Positions 1-6,553 of a stretch of 6,692 nt of DNA are shown piece after piece (within the stretch, counting starts at the first letter, position 1; the number at the start of each line of letters is the position of its first letter). The position numbers and the translations under genes were made by a program. The notes under the pieces are model-generated. The model made no database searches and was not told the DNA's origin. It saw only the letters and a program-made list of their open reading frames with translations. Source of the DNA: Clostridiales bacterium UBA4696 (GTDB lineage: Bacteria > Bacillota > Clostridia > Oscillospirales > Oscillospiraceae); contig DHKK01000065.1 of assembly GCA_002404795.1 (NCBI GenBank), positions 15,121 through 21,812 of the forward strand, given 5' to 3'.

Positions 1-822
1 CTTGTGCCGGTCTCGCAGATCAACGCGACGGCCAAGCGCATCGCCGCCGGCTCCTACGGCGTGCAGATCCCCGGGCAGTACGACGATGAGATCGGCGAGC
101 TGGTCAGCACGATCAACGATATGTCCGTCAAGATTGGGCAGGCCGAAAAGACGCAGACGGAGTTCATTTCCTCCGTTTCGCACGAGCTGCGGACGCCCCT
201 CACAGCCATCTCCGGCTGGGGCGAGACGCTGCTGACGTCGGAAAACCTGGACGCGGAGACGCGCCGCGGCGTCGTCATCATCGCGCGGGAGGCCAAGCGC
301 CTGACCGGTATGGTCGAGGAGCTGCTGGAATTCACGCGGATGCAGGACGGCCGCTTTACACTGCATGTCGAAACGGCCGATATCCTGGCGGAGTTCGAAG
401 ATACCGTCTTTATGTACGGCAACCGGCTGAAGCAGGAGGGCATCTGCCTGCACTACGACGGCTGCGAGGAAGACATTCCCGAGATCCCCTGCGACGTGGC
501 GCGGATGCGGCAGGTGTTTCTCAACATTCTCGACAATGCGGCCAAGCACGGCGGCGAGGGCAAGCGCATCGACGCCTCCATCGCGCATGAAGACCGCTTC
601 GTCGTCATCCGCATCCGGGACTACGGCCCCGGCATCCCGAAAGAAGAGCTTCCCCGCGTCAAGCTCAAATTTTACAAGGGCAGCTCCAAAGCCCGCGGCA
701 GCGGCATCGGTCTTGCCGTGTGCGAGGAGATCGTCACCATGCACGGCGGCACGCTGACGCTCGAAAATGCAGAGGGCGGCGGCACGCTCGTCACGATCTG
801 TATCCCCACGGGGGAGGAATAA
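1..822 (+). CDS. Sensor histidine kinase, C-terminal part (5' end outside window)
   Basis: This is the cytoplasmic part of a two-component sensor kinase, which autophosphorylates a histidine and passes the phosphate to a response regulator. The reading frame is open from base 1, so the GTG at 4 is probably not the true start; the sensor and membrane segments are cut off. Visible in order: the second half of a HAMP linker (about bases 4-140, with DDEIGELVSTIND), a HisKA dimerisation domain with the H-box SHELRTPL (phospho-accepting His codon 181-183), then a HATPase_c domain with N-box (NILDNAAKHG, about 523-552), the DYGPGIP motif (619-639) and the GSGIGLAV G-box (697-720). HExxT after the phospho-His is the usual phosphatase signature of this class. 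The F-box region reads KLKFYKGSS. The fold resembles PhoR/WalK-type kinases, but the signal and partner cannot be told; a response regulator gene may lie just upstream. The stop is 9 bases before yqhQ. Confidence 0.93.
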   Translation, partial: LVPVSQINATAKRIAAGSYGVQIPGQYDDEIGELVSTINDMSVKIGQAEKTQTEFISSVSHELRTPLTAISGWGETLLTSENLDAETRRGVVIIAREAKRLTGMVEELLEFTRMQDGRFTLHVETADILAEFEDTVFMYGNRLKQEGICLHYDGCEEDIPEIPCDVARMRQVFLNILDNAAKHGGEGKRIDASIAHEDRFVVIRIRDYGPGIPKEELPRVKLKFYKGSSKARGSGIGLAVCEEIVTMHGGTLTLENAEGGGTLVTICIPTGEE

Positions 823-831
823 GAGGCTTTC

Positions 832-1791
832 ATGAAAAAAGAGAACGAAACTGTCATCCAGGAAAAATTCAAGACGCTCATCGGCGGTCAGGCGCTGATC
901 GAGGGCATTATGATGCAGGGGCCGGACAAGCGGTCGATCGTTGTGCGCGGGCCGGAGGGCATCGTCACGAAGGTCGAGCCGCTCAAAAAGCGCACGGGCA
1001 TCGCAAAATGGCCGCTCATCCGCGGCGTGGTGAACTTCGCCTCGTCGATGGTCTCGGGCGTGAAGGCGCTCATGTACTCGGCGGAGTTTTTCCCCGAGGA
1101 GGAAGACGCCAAGCCCTCCAAATTTGACGAATGGCTGGAAAAGAAGCTTGGCAGCGAAAAGATGGAGAAGGCGGTGATCTCGTTCTCCGTCGTGCTCGGC
1201 GTGCTGTTTTCCGTCGGCCTGTTTTTCCTGCTGCCGACGCTGATCAGCGGCCTGTTTGATCGTGTGATCCACAGCGCCGTGATCCGCAGCCTGATCGAGG
1301 GCGTGATCCGTATCGCGATCTTTATAGGCTATATGATCCTGATCTCCAAAATGAAGGATATGAAGCGCGTCTTCTCCTACCACGGCGCGGAGCATAAGAC
1401 CATCCGCTGCTATGAGGCGCAGCTGCCCCTGACCGTGGAAAACTGCCGCGGCATGACAAGACTCCATCCGCGCTGCGGCACGAGCTTCCTGTTTGTCGTC
1501 GTCATGATCTCCATTTTGCTCTTTGCGCTGGTCAGCGCGGTGCTGCCGACGAGCAATATGCTCGTCCGTCTGGTCGTCCGGCTGGCGCTTCTGCCGTTCG
1601 TGGTAGCCATCAGCTATGAGTTCAACCGTCTGGTCGGCCGCCATGACAACTGGCTGACGCGGATCCTGACCGCGCCCGGCATGTGGTTCCAGAATTTCAC
1701 GACCAACGAACCGGATGATTCCATGCTGGAGGTCGGCATCGAGGCGCTGAAGCTCGTCCTGCCGGACGAGGCAGGGGCCGACCAATGGTAA
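832..1791 (+). CDS. yqhQ: DUF1385 family multi-pass membrane protein, YqhQ-like
   Basis: A 319-residue protein matching the DUF1385 family (B. subtilis YqhQ), whose biochemical function I do not know. Family-like motifs are GGQALIEGIMM (residues 18-28), FSYHGAEHKTI (181-191), HPRCGTSFL (212-220) and the C-terminal stretch from P282 to V301 (W..N.TTNEPDDSMLEV). About four hydrophobic segments are visible, near residues 114-141, 154-174, 218-239 and 244-262, so it should sit in the cytoplasmic membrane. The His/Cys residues H184, H188, C193, H212 and C215 fall between or beside the membrane segments and could bind metal; that is inference. The ATG at 832 is preceded by GGAGG (813-817) and a closer AAGAGG (821-826). 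Its last codons overlap the prmC start by 7 bases, so the two are probably translated together. A neighbourhood of this gene with prmC is familiar from Clostridia. Confidence 0.9.
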   Translation: MKKENETVIQEKFKTLIGGQALIEGIMMQGPDKRSIVVRGPEGIVTKVEPLKKRTGIAKWPLIRGVVNFASSMVSGVKALMYSAEFFPEEEDAKPSKFDEWLEKKLGSEKMEKAVISFSVVLGVLFSVGLFFLLPTLISGLFDRVIHSAVIRSLIEGVIRIAIFIGYMILISKMKDMKRVFSYHGAEHKTIRCYEAQLPLTVENCRGMTRLHPRCGTSFLFVVVMISILLFALVSAVLPTSNMLVRLVVRLALLPFVVAISYEFNRLVGRHDNWLTRILTAPGMWFQNFTTNEPDDSMLEVGIEALKLVLPDEAGADQW

Positions 1792-2645
1792 AGAAGTACG
1801 GAGACCTGTATCTGCAGGCCCGGCGGGCGCTGCTGCCTGCAGAAGGGGAGAATGCCGCGGCCGCCGCGCGCGAGCTGCTGGCGTTTGCGGCCGGGAAATC
1901 CGTTGCTGCCGTGCTGGCGGATGCCAACCTGTATGCCAGCGAGCAGATCGAAGCAGATCTGAACGGTTATGTAAACCGAATGCTTGCCCATGAGCCGCTG
2001 CCCTATATCCTCGGGCAATGGGATTTCTATGGCATCTCGCTCGAGGTCACGCCGGACGTCCTGATCCCGCGTGACGACACGATGGCTGTTACAGATCTGG
2101 CGCTGGAGGTGCTGCGCACCGGACATCCGTCGCCGCGCGTGCTCGACCTTTGCTGCGGGAGCGGCTGTATCGGGCTGGCCATCGCCCATCAGCTGCCGGA
2201 TGCGCATGTGACGCTGGCGGATATCTCCCGCCCGGCGCTGGCCGTGGCCAAGCGGAACATCAAGCGGCTGAAGCTCATGAACCGCGTGACCGCCATCGGC
2301 CTCGACGCGAAAAAGCCCGCGCCATCCTTCGTCGGCACGCTTGACGCGCTGGTATGCAATCCGCCGTATGTGACCGCGGAGGAGATGACCCAGCTGGAGT
2401 CCTCCGTCCGTGACTACGAACCGGCGCTGGCGCTCGACGGCGGAGCGGATGGGCTGGATTTTTACCGCGCAGTGGCGGAGAACTTTACGCGGCTGATCGC
2501 CAGCGGCGGCTATCTCTGCTTTGAGTTCGGTCTCGGCCAGCACGTGGCCGTGTCGATGATCCTGCAGGAATACGGTTACACCGATATCGTCCTGCGCAAG
2601 GACCTGCGCGGCGTGATCCGCGCAGCCCGCGGTACGAAAAAATAA
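1785..2645 (+). CDS. prmC: Release factor N5-glutamine methyltransferase PrmC (HemK)
   Basis: PrmC uses S-adenosylmethionine to methylate the glutamine of the GGQ motif in release factors RF1 and RF2, raising the efficiency of translation termination. The 286 residues match the usual length. An N-terminal helical domain (about 1-75) holds the linker motif PLPYILGQWDFYG (71-83) and leads to VLIPR (92-96). The Rossmann-fold methyltransferase domain has motif I at DLCCGSGCIGLAI (121-133), the acidic D146 after strand 2, and the catalytic NPPY (192-195) that binds the substrate glutamine. YEPALALDGGADGLDFYR (211-228) is a further family hallmark. The segment after VLIPR reads DDT where many PrmC proteins have PET. 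The ATG at 1785 overlaps the end of yqhQ (stop TAA 1789-1791), with a modest AGGGG at 1773-1777. The prfA gene that often follows prmC is absent here; recA follows instead. The stop codon runs into the recA operator. Confidence 0.95.
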   Translation: MVKKYGDLYLQARRALLPAEGENAAAAARELLAFAAGKSVAAVLADANLYASEQIEADLNGYVNRMLAHEPLPYILGQWDFYGISLEVTPDVLIPRDDTMAVTDLALEVLRTGHPSPRVLDLCCGSGCIGLAIAHQLPDAHVTLADISRPALAVAKRNIKRLKLMNRVTAIGLDAKKPAPSFVGTLDALVCNPPYVTAEEMTQLESSVRDYEPALALDGGADGLDFYRAVAENFTRLIASGGYLCFEFGLGQHVAVSMILQEYGYTDIVLRKDLRGVIRAARGTKK

Positions 2646-2657
2646 AACAAACGTTTG
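2644..2657. promoter_or_regulatory. Probable LexA operator (SOS box) of recA
   Basis: The sequence aaAACAAACGTTTG matches the Gram-positive LexA box consensus CGAACRNRYGTTYG at all but the first two positions. It is symmetric as AAAC-N4-GTTT (2645-2656), the same geometry as GAAC-N4-GTTC. It overlaps the -35 hexamer of the recA promoter, so a bound repressor would block RNA polymerase. The assignment rests on consensus and on its place before recA; no lexA gene is in the window. Confidence 0.62.
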
Positions 2658-2683
2658 ATTTTATTCGAGCATTGTGGTATAGT
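2655..2683 (+). promoter_or_regulatory. Promoter of the recA-recX-rimO-pgsA unit
   Basis: A -35 element TTGATT (2655-2660) and a -10 element TATAGT (2678-2683) are separated by 17 bases, the best spacing for the housekeeping sigma factor. TG at 2675-2676 forms an extended -10. Transcription should start near 2690, giving a 5' leader of about 28 bases before the recA ATG. No terminator is visible between prmC and this promoter, so some read-through from upstream is possible. Confidence 0.78.
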
Positions 2684-2695
2684 GTTTGTAAACAC
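2682..2695. repeat. Perfect 14-bp palindrome at the predicted recA transcription start
   Basis: GTGTTTGTAAACAC consists of 6-bp inverted arms around a central GT. The two-base centre is too tight for an RNA hairpin, so a dimeric DNA-binding protein site is the likelier reading. It lies across the predicted +1 of recA and does not fit the LexA consensus. A chance palindrome cannot be excluded. Confidence 0.4.
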
Positions 2696-2717
2696 CAAAG
2701 AGGAAGGAACTGAGACG

Positions 2718-3815
2718 ATGGAAAGAAAAAAAACAGCCGATCAGACTCCCAATAACGACAAGAAACAGGCGCTCGATACCGCCATCCGGCAGATCGAGAA
2801 AAACTTCGGCAAGGGCGCGGTCATGCGCTTGGGCGACCGGCCCGATCTGCAGGTCGACGCCATCCCGACCGGCTCGCTGGCGCTCGACGCTGCGCTCGGC
2901 ATCGGCGGCGTGCCGAAGGGGCGGATCATTGAGATCTACGGCCCGGAATCTTCCGGCAAGACCACGCTGGCGCTGCATATCGTAGCGCAGGCGCAGAAGC
3001 GCGGCGGCGAGGTCGCCTTCGTCGACGCGGAGCATGCGCTCGACCCGGATTATGCCGCCCGCATCGGCGTGGATATCGACTCCATGCTCGTCTCCCAGCC
3101 GGATACCGGCGAGCAGGCGCTGGAGATCACCGACGCGCTGGTCCGCTCCGGCGCGGTCGACGTCGTGGTCGTCGACTCTGTCGCGGCGCTGACGCCCAGA
3201 GCAGAGATCGAGGGCGAGATGGGCGACACCTTTGTCGGCCTGCAGGCCCGGCTCATGTCGCAGGCGCTGCGCAAGCTCGCCGGCAACATTTCCAAGACCA
3301 ACTGCGTCGTCATCTTCATCAACCAGCTGCGTATGAAGATCGGCGTCATGTATGGCAACCCCGAGACGACCACCGGCGGCAACGCGCTGAAGTTCTACGC
3401 GTCCGTCCGGATCGACATCCGCCGCACCGAGGCCATCAAAAACGGCTCCGAGGTCATCGGCAACCGCACGCGCGCGAAGATCGTCAAGAACAAGTGCGCG
3501 CCCCCCTTCAAAGAGGCGTATTTCGATATCATGTACGGCGAAGGCATCTCCAAGTGGGGCGAAATGGTCGACCTTGCCGTGCAGCTCGAGCTCATCAACA
3601 AGAGCGGCAGCTGGTTCTCCATCGGCGACGAACGCATCGGTCAGGGACGTGATTCTGCCAAGCAGTATCTGATCGACCATCCCGACGTCGCCGACCGCAT
3701 CGAGCAGGAGATCCGCGACAACATGTGGAAGCTGCAGGGCAAGAACGCCAAGCCGCCCGCGTCTGCCGCGGCCAAGCCCGTCAGCGTCTCTGCCGACGAT
3801 TTTAACGACGACTGA
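2718..3815 (+). CDS. recA: Recombinase RecA
   Basis: RecA coats single-stranded DNA, drives ATP-dependent strand exchange in homologous recombination, and stimulates LexA self-cleavage in the SOS response. From the ATG at 2718 the protein is 365 residues. Key elements: N-terminal helix region (about 15-40), Walker A GPESSGKT (75-82), catalytic E105 in FVDAEHALDP, Walker B VVVDS (150-154), loop L1 around EGEMGD (165-170), and Q203 in NQLRMKIGVM followed by loop L2 through NPETTTGGNALKF (214-226). KNKCAPPF (257-264) carries a Cys that is not usual there. The tail is Ala/Pro/Lys-rich and ends acidic (DDFNDD), as in other RecAs. I chose 2718 because GAGGAAGG (2700-2707) sits 10 bases upstream; the in-frame TTG at 2655 lies inside the promoter and would precede the transcription start. 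Its stop overlaps the recX start by one base. Regulation by LexA is likely from the operator upstream. Confidence 0.98.
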   Translation: MERKKTADQTPNNDKKQALDTAIRQIEKNFGKGAVMRLGDRPDLQVDAIPTGSLALDAALGIGGVPKGRIIEIYGPESSGKTTLALHIVAQAQKRGGEVAFVDAEHALDPDYAARIGVDIDSMLVSQPDTGEQALEITDALVRSGAVDVVVVDSVAALTPRAEIEGEMGDTFVGLQARLMSQALRKLAGNISKTNCVVIFINQLRMKIGVMYGNPETTTGGNALKFYASVRIDIRRTEAIKNGSEVIGNRTRAKIVKNKCAPPFKEAYFDIMYGEGISKWGEMVDLAVQLELINKSGSWFSIGDERIGQGRDSAKQYLIDHPDVADRIEQEIRDNMWKLQGKNAKPPASAAAKPVSVSADDFNDD

Positions 3816-4456
3816 TGCGTCTGCTCTCGATCCAGGAGCTTCCGCAGTCCGGGCGTGTGAAGCTCGTCTTTGACGACGAGACCGTCTTCAAGACGCAGCC
3901 CTATCTGCTCGCGGACTTCGGTCTCTACAGCGGGATGGAGCTGTCGGAGGAGGACTATCAGGCGCTGCTGGCCGCGGCCGGGAAGGCTTCGGCCAGGGCG
4001 CGGGCCGTGCGGATCGTCGCGGCGGCTGGTGTGTCCGAACGGGAGCTGCAGAAGCGGCTGGTGCAGAAGGGCGAAGAAGCGGCCGACGCGAAAGAGGCCG
4101 TCGGCTGGCTCAAGGAGCTGCATCTGCTCGACGACCGGGAGACTGCCCGGCAGCTCGCTGCCAGCGCCGCCGCCAAAGGCTATGGCAAAAGCCGCATCAA
4201 AAATATCCTGTATGAGAAGGGAATCCCCCAGGAATTCTGGGATGACGCGCTTGCCGACCTCCCGGAGATGGACGATGCCATCGACCGCTTTCTGGCCCGC
4301 CGCTGGCAGGGAAAGGACCCGGACGACAAAGAAGTGAAACGAACTGTGGACGCGCTCATTCGCCGCGGCCACAGCTGGAAGGATATCCAGGCAGGTCTGC
4401 GGCGCTACCGCGCAGATCTGGAGCTGGAGGAAAACACGGAGGACTACATACCATGA
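3815..4456 (+). CDS. recX: Regulatory protein RecX
   Basis: RecX binds RecA filaments and modulates, usually limits, their activity. The 213-residue product shows the repeated three-helix RecX pattern: RELQKRLVQKG (76-86), then LDDRETARQLAASAAAKGYG (105-124) with SRIKNILYEKGIPQEFWDDAL (126-146), and a third repeat near VKRTVDALIRRGHSWKDI (174-191). The N-terminal 60 residues contain a small beta-rich segment as in Firmicute RecX proteins. The start ATG overlaps the recA stop (TGATG, one shared base), and no clear Shine-Dalgarno sequence precedes it, so translation probably depends on ribosomes finishing recA. That keeps RecX low relative to RecA and under the same SOS control. Sequence conservation in this family is weak, but motif pattern, size and position behind recA make the call firm. 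Confidence 0.93.
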   Translation: MRLLSIQELPQSGRVKLVFDDETVFKTQPYLLADFGLYSGMELSEEDYQALLAAAGKASARARAVRIVAAAGVSERELQKRLVQKGEEAADAKEAVGWLKELHLLDDRETARQLAASAAAKGYGKSRIKNILYEKGIPQEFWDDALADLPEMDDAIDRFLARRWQGKDPDDKEVKRTVDALIRRGHSWKDIQAGLRRYRADLELEENTEDYIP

Positions 4457-5799
4457 CCCACACGATAGGCATGATCTCGCTTGGCTGCGCCAAAAATCAG
4501 GTCAATGCCGAGCATATGCTCTGGCTGCTGCGGCAGGCAGGGTATGAGATCAGCCCCGACCCCGACGGTGCGGAGCTCGTCATCGTCAACACCTGCGGCT
4601 TTATCGAGTCCGCAAAGACCGAGGCCATCGACAACATTCTCGCCATGGCGCAGCTCAAGGCGGAGGGCCGGATCCAGAAGATCCTGGTCACCGGCTGTCT
4701 TGCCCAGCGCTATCAGGAAGAGATCCTGCAGGAAATGCCGGAGGTCGACGGTGTGCTTGGCACCGGCTCCTACTTTGACGTTGCCAACGCGGTCGGGCAG
4801 GTGCTGAGCGGCAAGCGCTATAAGCGCTTTGACGATATCAATGCGGACCAGTCGGAGGACGGCCGCATCCTGACCACGCCGGAGTATTATGCCTATCTGA
4901 AGATCGCCGAGGGCTGCGACAACCACTGTGCCTACTGCATCATCCCGAAGCTGCGCGGCAAGCTGCGCAGCCGCCCGATCGAGGAGCTCGTCAAGGAAGC
5001 GGAGCAGCTTGCGGCCGACGGCGTCAAGGAGCTGATCGTCGTCGCGCAGGATACCAGCCGCTACGGCCTCGATCTCTACGGCGAGCGGAAGCTCGCGGAG
5101 CTGCTGCGGCAGCTGTGCCGGATCGACGGCTTTGTCTGGATCCGCGTCCACTATCTCTACCCGGATGAGATGTCGCAGGAGCTGATCGACGTGCTGGCAA
5201 ACGAGCCGAAGATCGTCAAGTATCTGGATATCCCGATCCAGCACATCAACGACGATATCCTCCGCCGCATGAACCGCCGCGGCAACAGCGAATACGTCAA
5301 GGAGCTGTTCGCCAAGCTCCGCCGCGAGATCCCGGGCCTTGTGCTACGCACGAGCCTCATCACCGGCCTTCCCGGCGAGGGCGAGGCGGAATTTGCCCAG
5401 CTCTGTGACTTTTTGAAGGAATACAAGCTCGAGCGCGTCGGTGCGTTCGCGTTCTCCCCGGAGGAGGGCACGCGCGCGGCGGAGATGGAATATCCTGATA
5501 CCGAGATCGCCCGGCAGCGTGCGGACATGGTCGCCGAGATCCAGTCCCGCATCATGGACGATTACAACGAATCGTGCATCGGCAAGACCATGCAGGTCCT
5601 GTGCGAGGGCTACGATCCCGATGAAGAGAGCTATTACGGCCGGACCTATGCCGACTCGCCGGATATCGACGGGAAGATCTGGTTCACGGCGGAAAAACAT
5701 ATCAAGACCGGTGACTTTGCCGACGTCCGTGTGGTGGACGCCTATGACGGTGAGCTTGTCGGTGTGCTGGAGGAAGAATACAATGACGACTGCGAGTAA
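4453..5799 (+). CDS. rimO: Ribosomal protein uS12 methylthiotransferase RimO
   Basis: RimO is a radical-SAM enzyme with two 4Fe-4S clusters that adds a methylthio group to the conserved aspartate of ribosomal protein S12. The 448 residues show all three domains. The N-terminal MTTase domain has cysteines C12, C48 and C82 (SLGCAKN, NTCGFIESAK, VTGCLAQ) for the auxiliary cluster. The radical-SAM core has CDNHCAYC (C155, C159, C162) followed by IIPKLRGKLRSR. A TRAM domain occupies about residues 373-440. AQDTSRYG (198-205) and IPIQH (260-264) fit RimO rather than MiaB or MtaB. The first motif reads CAKNQVNAE where most RimO proteins have CPKN.VDSE. The ATG overlaps the recX stop by 4 bases (ATGA) and has GGAGG at 4438-4442, so it can initiate independently as well as by coupling. 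Confidence 0.95.
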   Translation: MTHTIGMISLGCAKNQVNAEHMLWLLRQAGYEISPDPDGAELVIVNTCGFIESAKTEAIDNILAMAQLKAEGRIQKILVTGCLAQRYQEEILQEMPEVDGVLGTGSYFDVANAVGQVLSGKRYKRFDDINADQSEDGRILTTPEYYAYLKIAEGCDNHCAYCIIPKLRGKLRSRPIEELVKEAEQLAADGVKELIVVAQDTSRYGLDLYGERKLAELLRQLCRIDGFVWIRVHYLYPDEMSQELIDVLANEPKIVKYLDIPIQHINDDILRRMNRRGNSEYVKELFAKLRREIPGLVLRTSLITGLPGEGEAEFAQLCDFLKEYKLERVGAFAFSPEEGTRAAEMEYPDTEIARQRADMVAEIQSRIMDDYNESCIGKTMQVLCEGYDPDEESYYGRTYADSPDIDGKIWFTAEKHIKTGDFADVRVVDAYDGELVGVLEEEYNDDCE

Positions 5800-6325
5800 A
5801 ATTACCCTTGTCCGTGTGGTGCTGATCCCGGTGTATATGGTCCTGATGCTCCTGTCGGCCGGCGGCGCGGAATGGCTGCGCTGGGCGGCTGTGGCTGTGT
5901 TCATCATCGCCAGCATCTCCGACTTTCTGGACGGCTATATCGCCCGGCATTATGATCAGGTCAGCGACTTCGGCAAATTCCTCGACCCGCTGGCAGATAA
6001 GCTGCTCGTGACGGCCTGCATGATGATCTTCGTCGGCTGGGGACGGATGCCGTCCTGGCTGGTGTTCATCGTGATCGCGCGGGAATTTGCCATCAGCGGC
6101 CTGCGCATGGTCGCCGCCAACAACGGTACGGTCATCGCCGCCGGCTGGAGCGGCAAGATCAAGACCTCCTGTACCATGGTCGGCCTGATTGCCATGATGG
6201 TCATCCCGAATGTGCCGGTCCTCGATACGGTCGTGAACGTGGTCATCCTCGTCACGACGGTGTATTCCGGCGCAGAATACTTCGTCAAGAACTGGGCCTG
6301 CCTGGGCCTAGGCAAGAAGGCTTGA
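5783..6325 (+). CDS. pgsA: CDP-diacylglycerol--glycerol-3-phosphate 3-phosphatidyltransferase PgsA
   Basis: PgsA joins CDP-diacylglycerol and glycerol 3-phosphate to form phosphatidylglycerophosphate, the committed step to phosphatidylglycerol and cardiolipin, in the cytoplasmic membrane. The 180-residue protein contains the complete CDP-alcohol phosphatidyltransferase signature D47..D50 G51..A54 R55, then eight residues, G64, D68 and D72; the aspartates bind the catalytic metals. Several hydrophobic segments surround it (about 8-26, 33-47, 73-86, 91-106, 130-142 and 146-162). ITLVRVVLIPV near the N-terminus is the typical amphipathic entry. The frame stays open far upstream, but the ATG at 5783 gives the normal family length and N-terminus and is preceded by GGAGGA (5769-5774). 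It overlaps the end of rimO by 17 bases. The stop codon TGA (6323-6325) lies inside the -35 element of the next promoter. Confidence 0.95.
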   Translation: MTTASKITLVRVVLIPVYMVLMLLSAGGAEWLRWAAVAVFIIASISDFLDGYIARHYDQVSDFGKFLDPLADKLLVTACMMIFVGWGRMPSWLVFIVIAREFAISGLRMVAANNGTVIAAGWSGKIKTSCTMVGLIAMMVIPNVPVLDTVVNVVILVTTVYSGAEYFVKNWACLGLGKKA

Positions 6326-6350
6326 CATTTTCCCATTCCAATGATATGAT
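6322..6350 (+). promoter_or_regulatory. Promoter of the cysE T-box leader
   Basis: A perfect -35 TTGACA (6322-6327) and a near-consensus -10 TATGAT (6345-6350) are 17 bases apart. Transcription should start near 6357, just before the T-box leader. The -35 contains the pgsA stop codon, so the new unit begins with no spacer. Such a strong promoter suits a gene controlled downstream by attenuation. Confidence 0.85.
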
Positions 6351-6520
6351 TTCCCAAGAAAAATGAATATCGCGTTGACCGAAAAGAGTACCGCATATCC
6401 GCTTTTTCAGAGAGCTTCCGCCGTCGGCTGCAAACGGGAGCAAAAGCTTCTGCGGGAACGTGCGTTCGTGAGCGAGGGGAGACCCCGTCTGGGCTTACGT
6501 CAAAGCCTGAGTGAGAAATC

Positions 6521-6553
6521 AGAGTGGAACCGCGAGTTTGATGACCCGCCTCT
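6521..6553 (+). promoter_or_regulatory. T-box antiterminator
   Basis: Helix A1 is AGAG (6521-6524) with CTCT (6550-6553). The 7-base bulge TGGAACC (6525-6531) contains the TGGA that captures the tRNA acceptor end. Helix A2 is GCG (6532-6534) with CGC (6547-6549), closing a 12-base loop. Its 3' strand is also the 5' strand of the terminator, so the two folds exclude each other. Confidence 0.88.

Noticed and set aside
1614..2543. Long open frame of 309 codons on the minus strand
   Set aside because: It lies antisense to yqhQ and prmC, which have clear family motifs. Its product is rich in Arg, Gln and His with no domain pattern, as expected of a shadow frame in GC-rich DNA.
2655..2717. Upstream TTG start extending RecA by 21 residues
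   Set aside because: The TTG is part of the -35 element and lies before the predicted transcription start. The ATG at 2718 has a good ribosome-binding site and gives a normal RecA N-terminus.
2661..3680. Long open frame of 339 codons on the minus strand
   Set aside because: It is antisense to recA, and its composition mirrors recA codon bias. No recognisable domain or ribosome-binding site supports it.
4444..5244. Open frame of 266 codons on the minus strand
   Set aside because: It is a shadow of rimO with low-complexity Leu/Asp/Arg composition and no motif.
5441..5782. N-terminal extension of PgsA within rimO
   Set aside because: The extension is Arg/Ser-rich out-of-frame rimO sequence. 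The ATG at 5783 has its own GGAGGA and gives the usual PgsA length.
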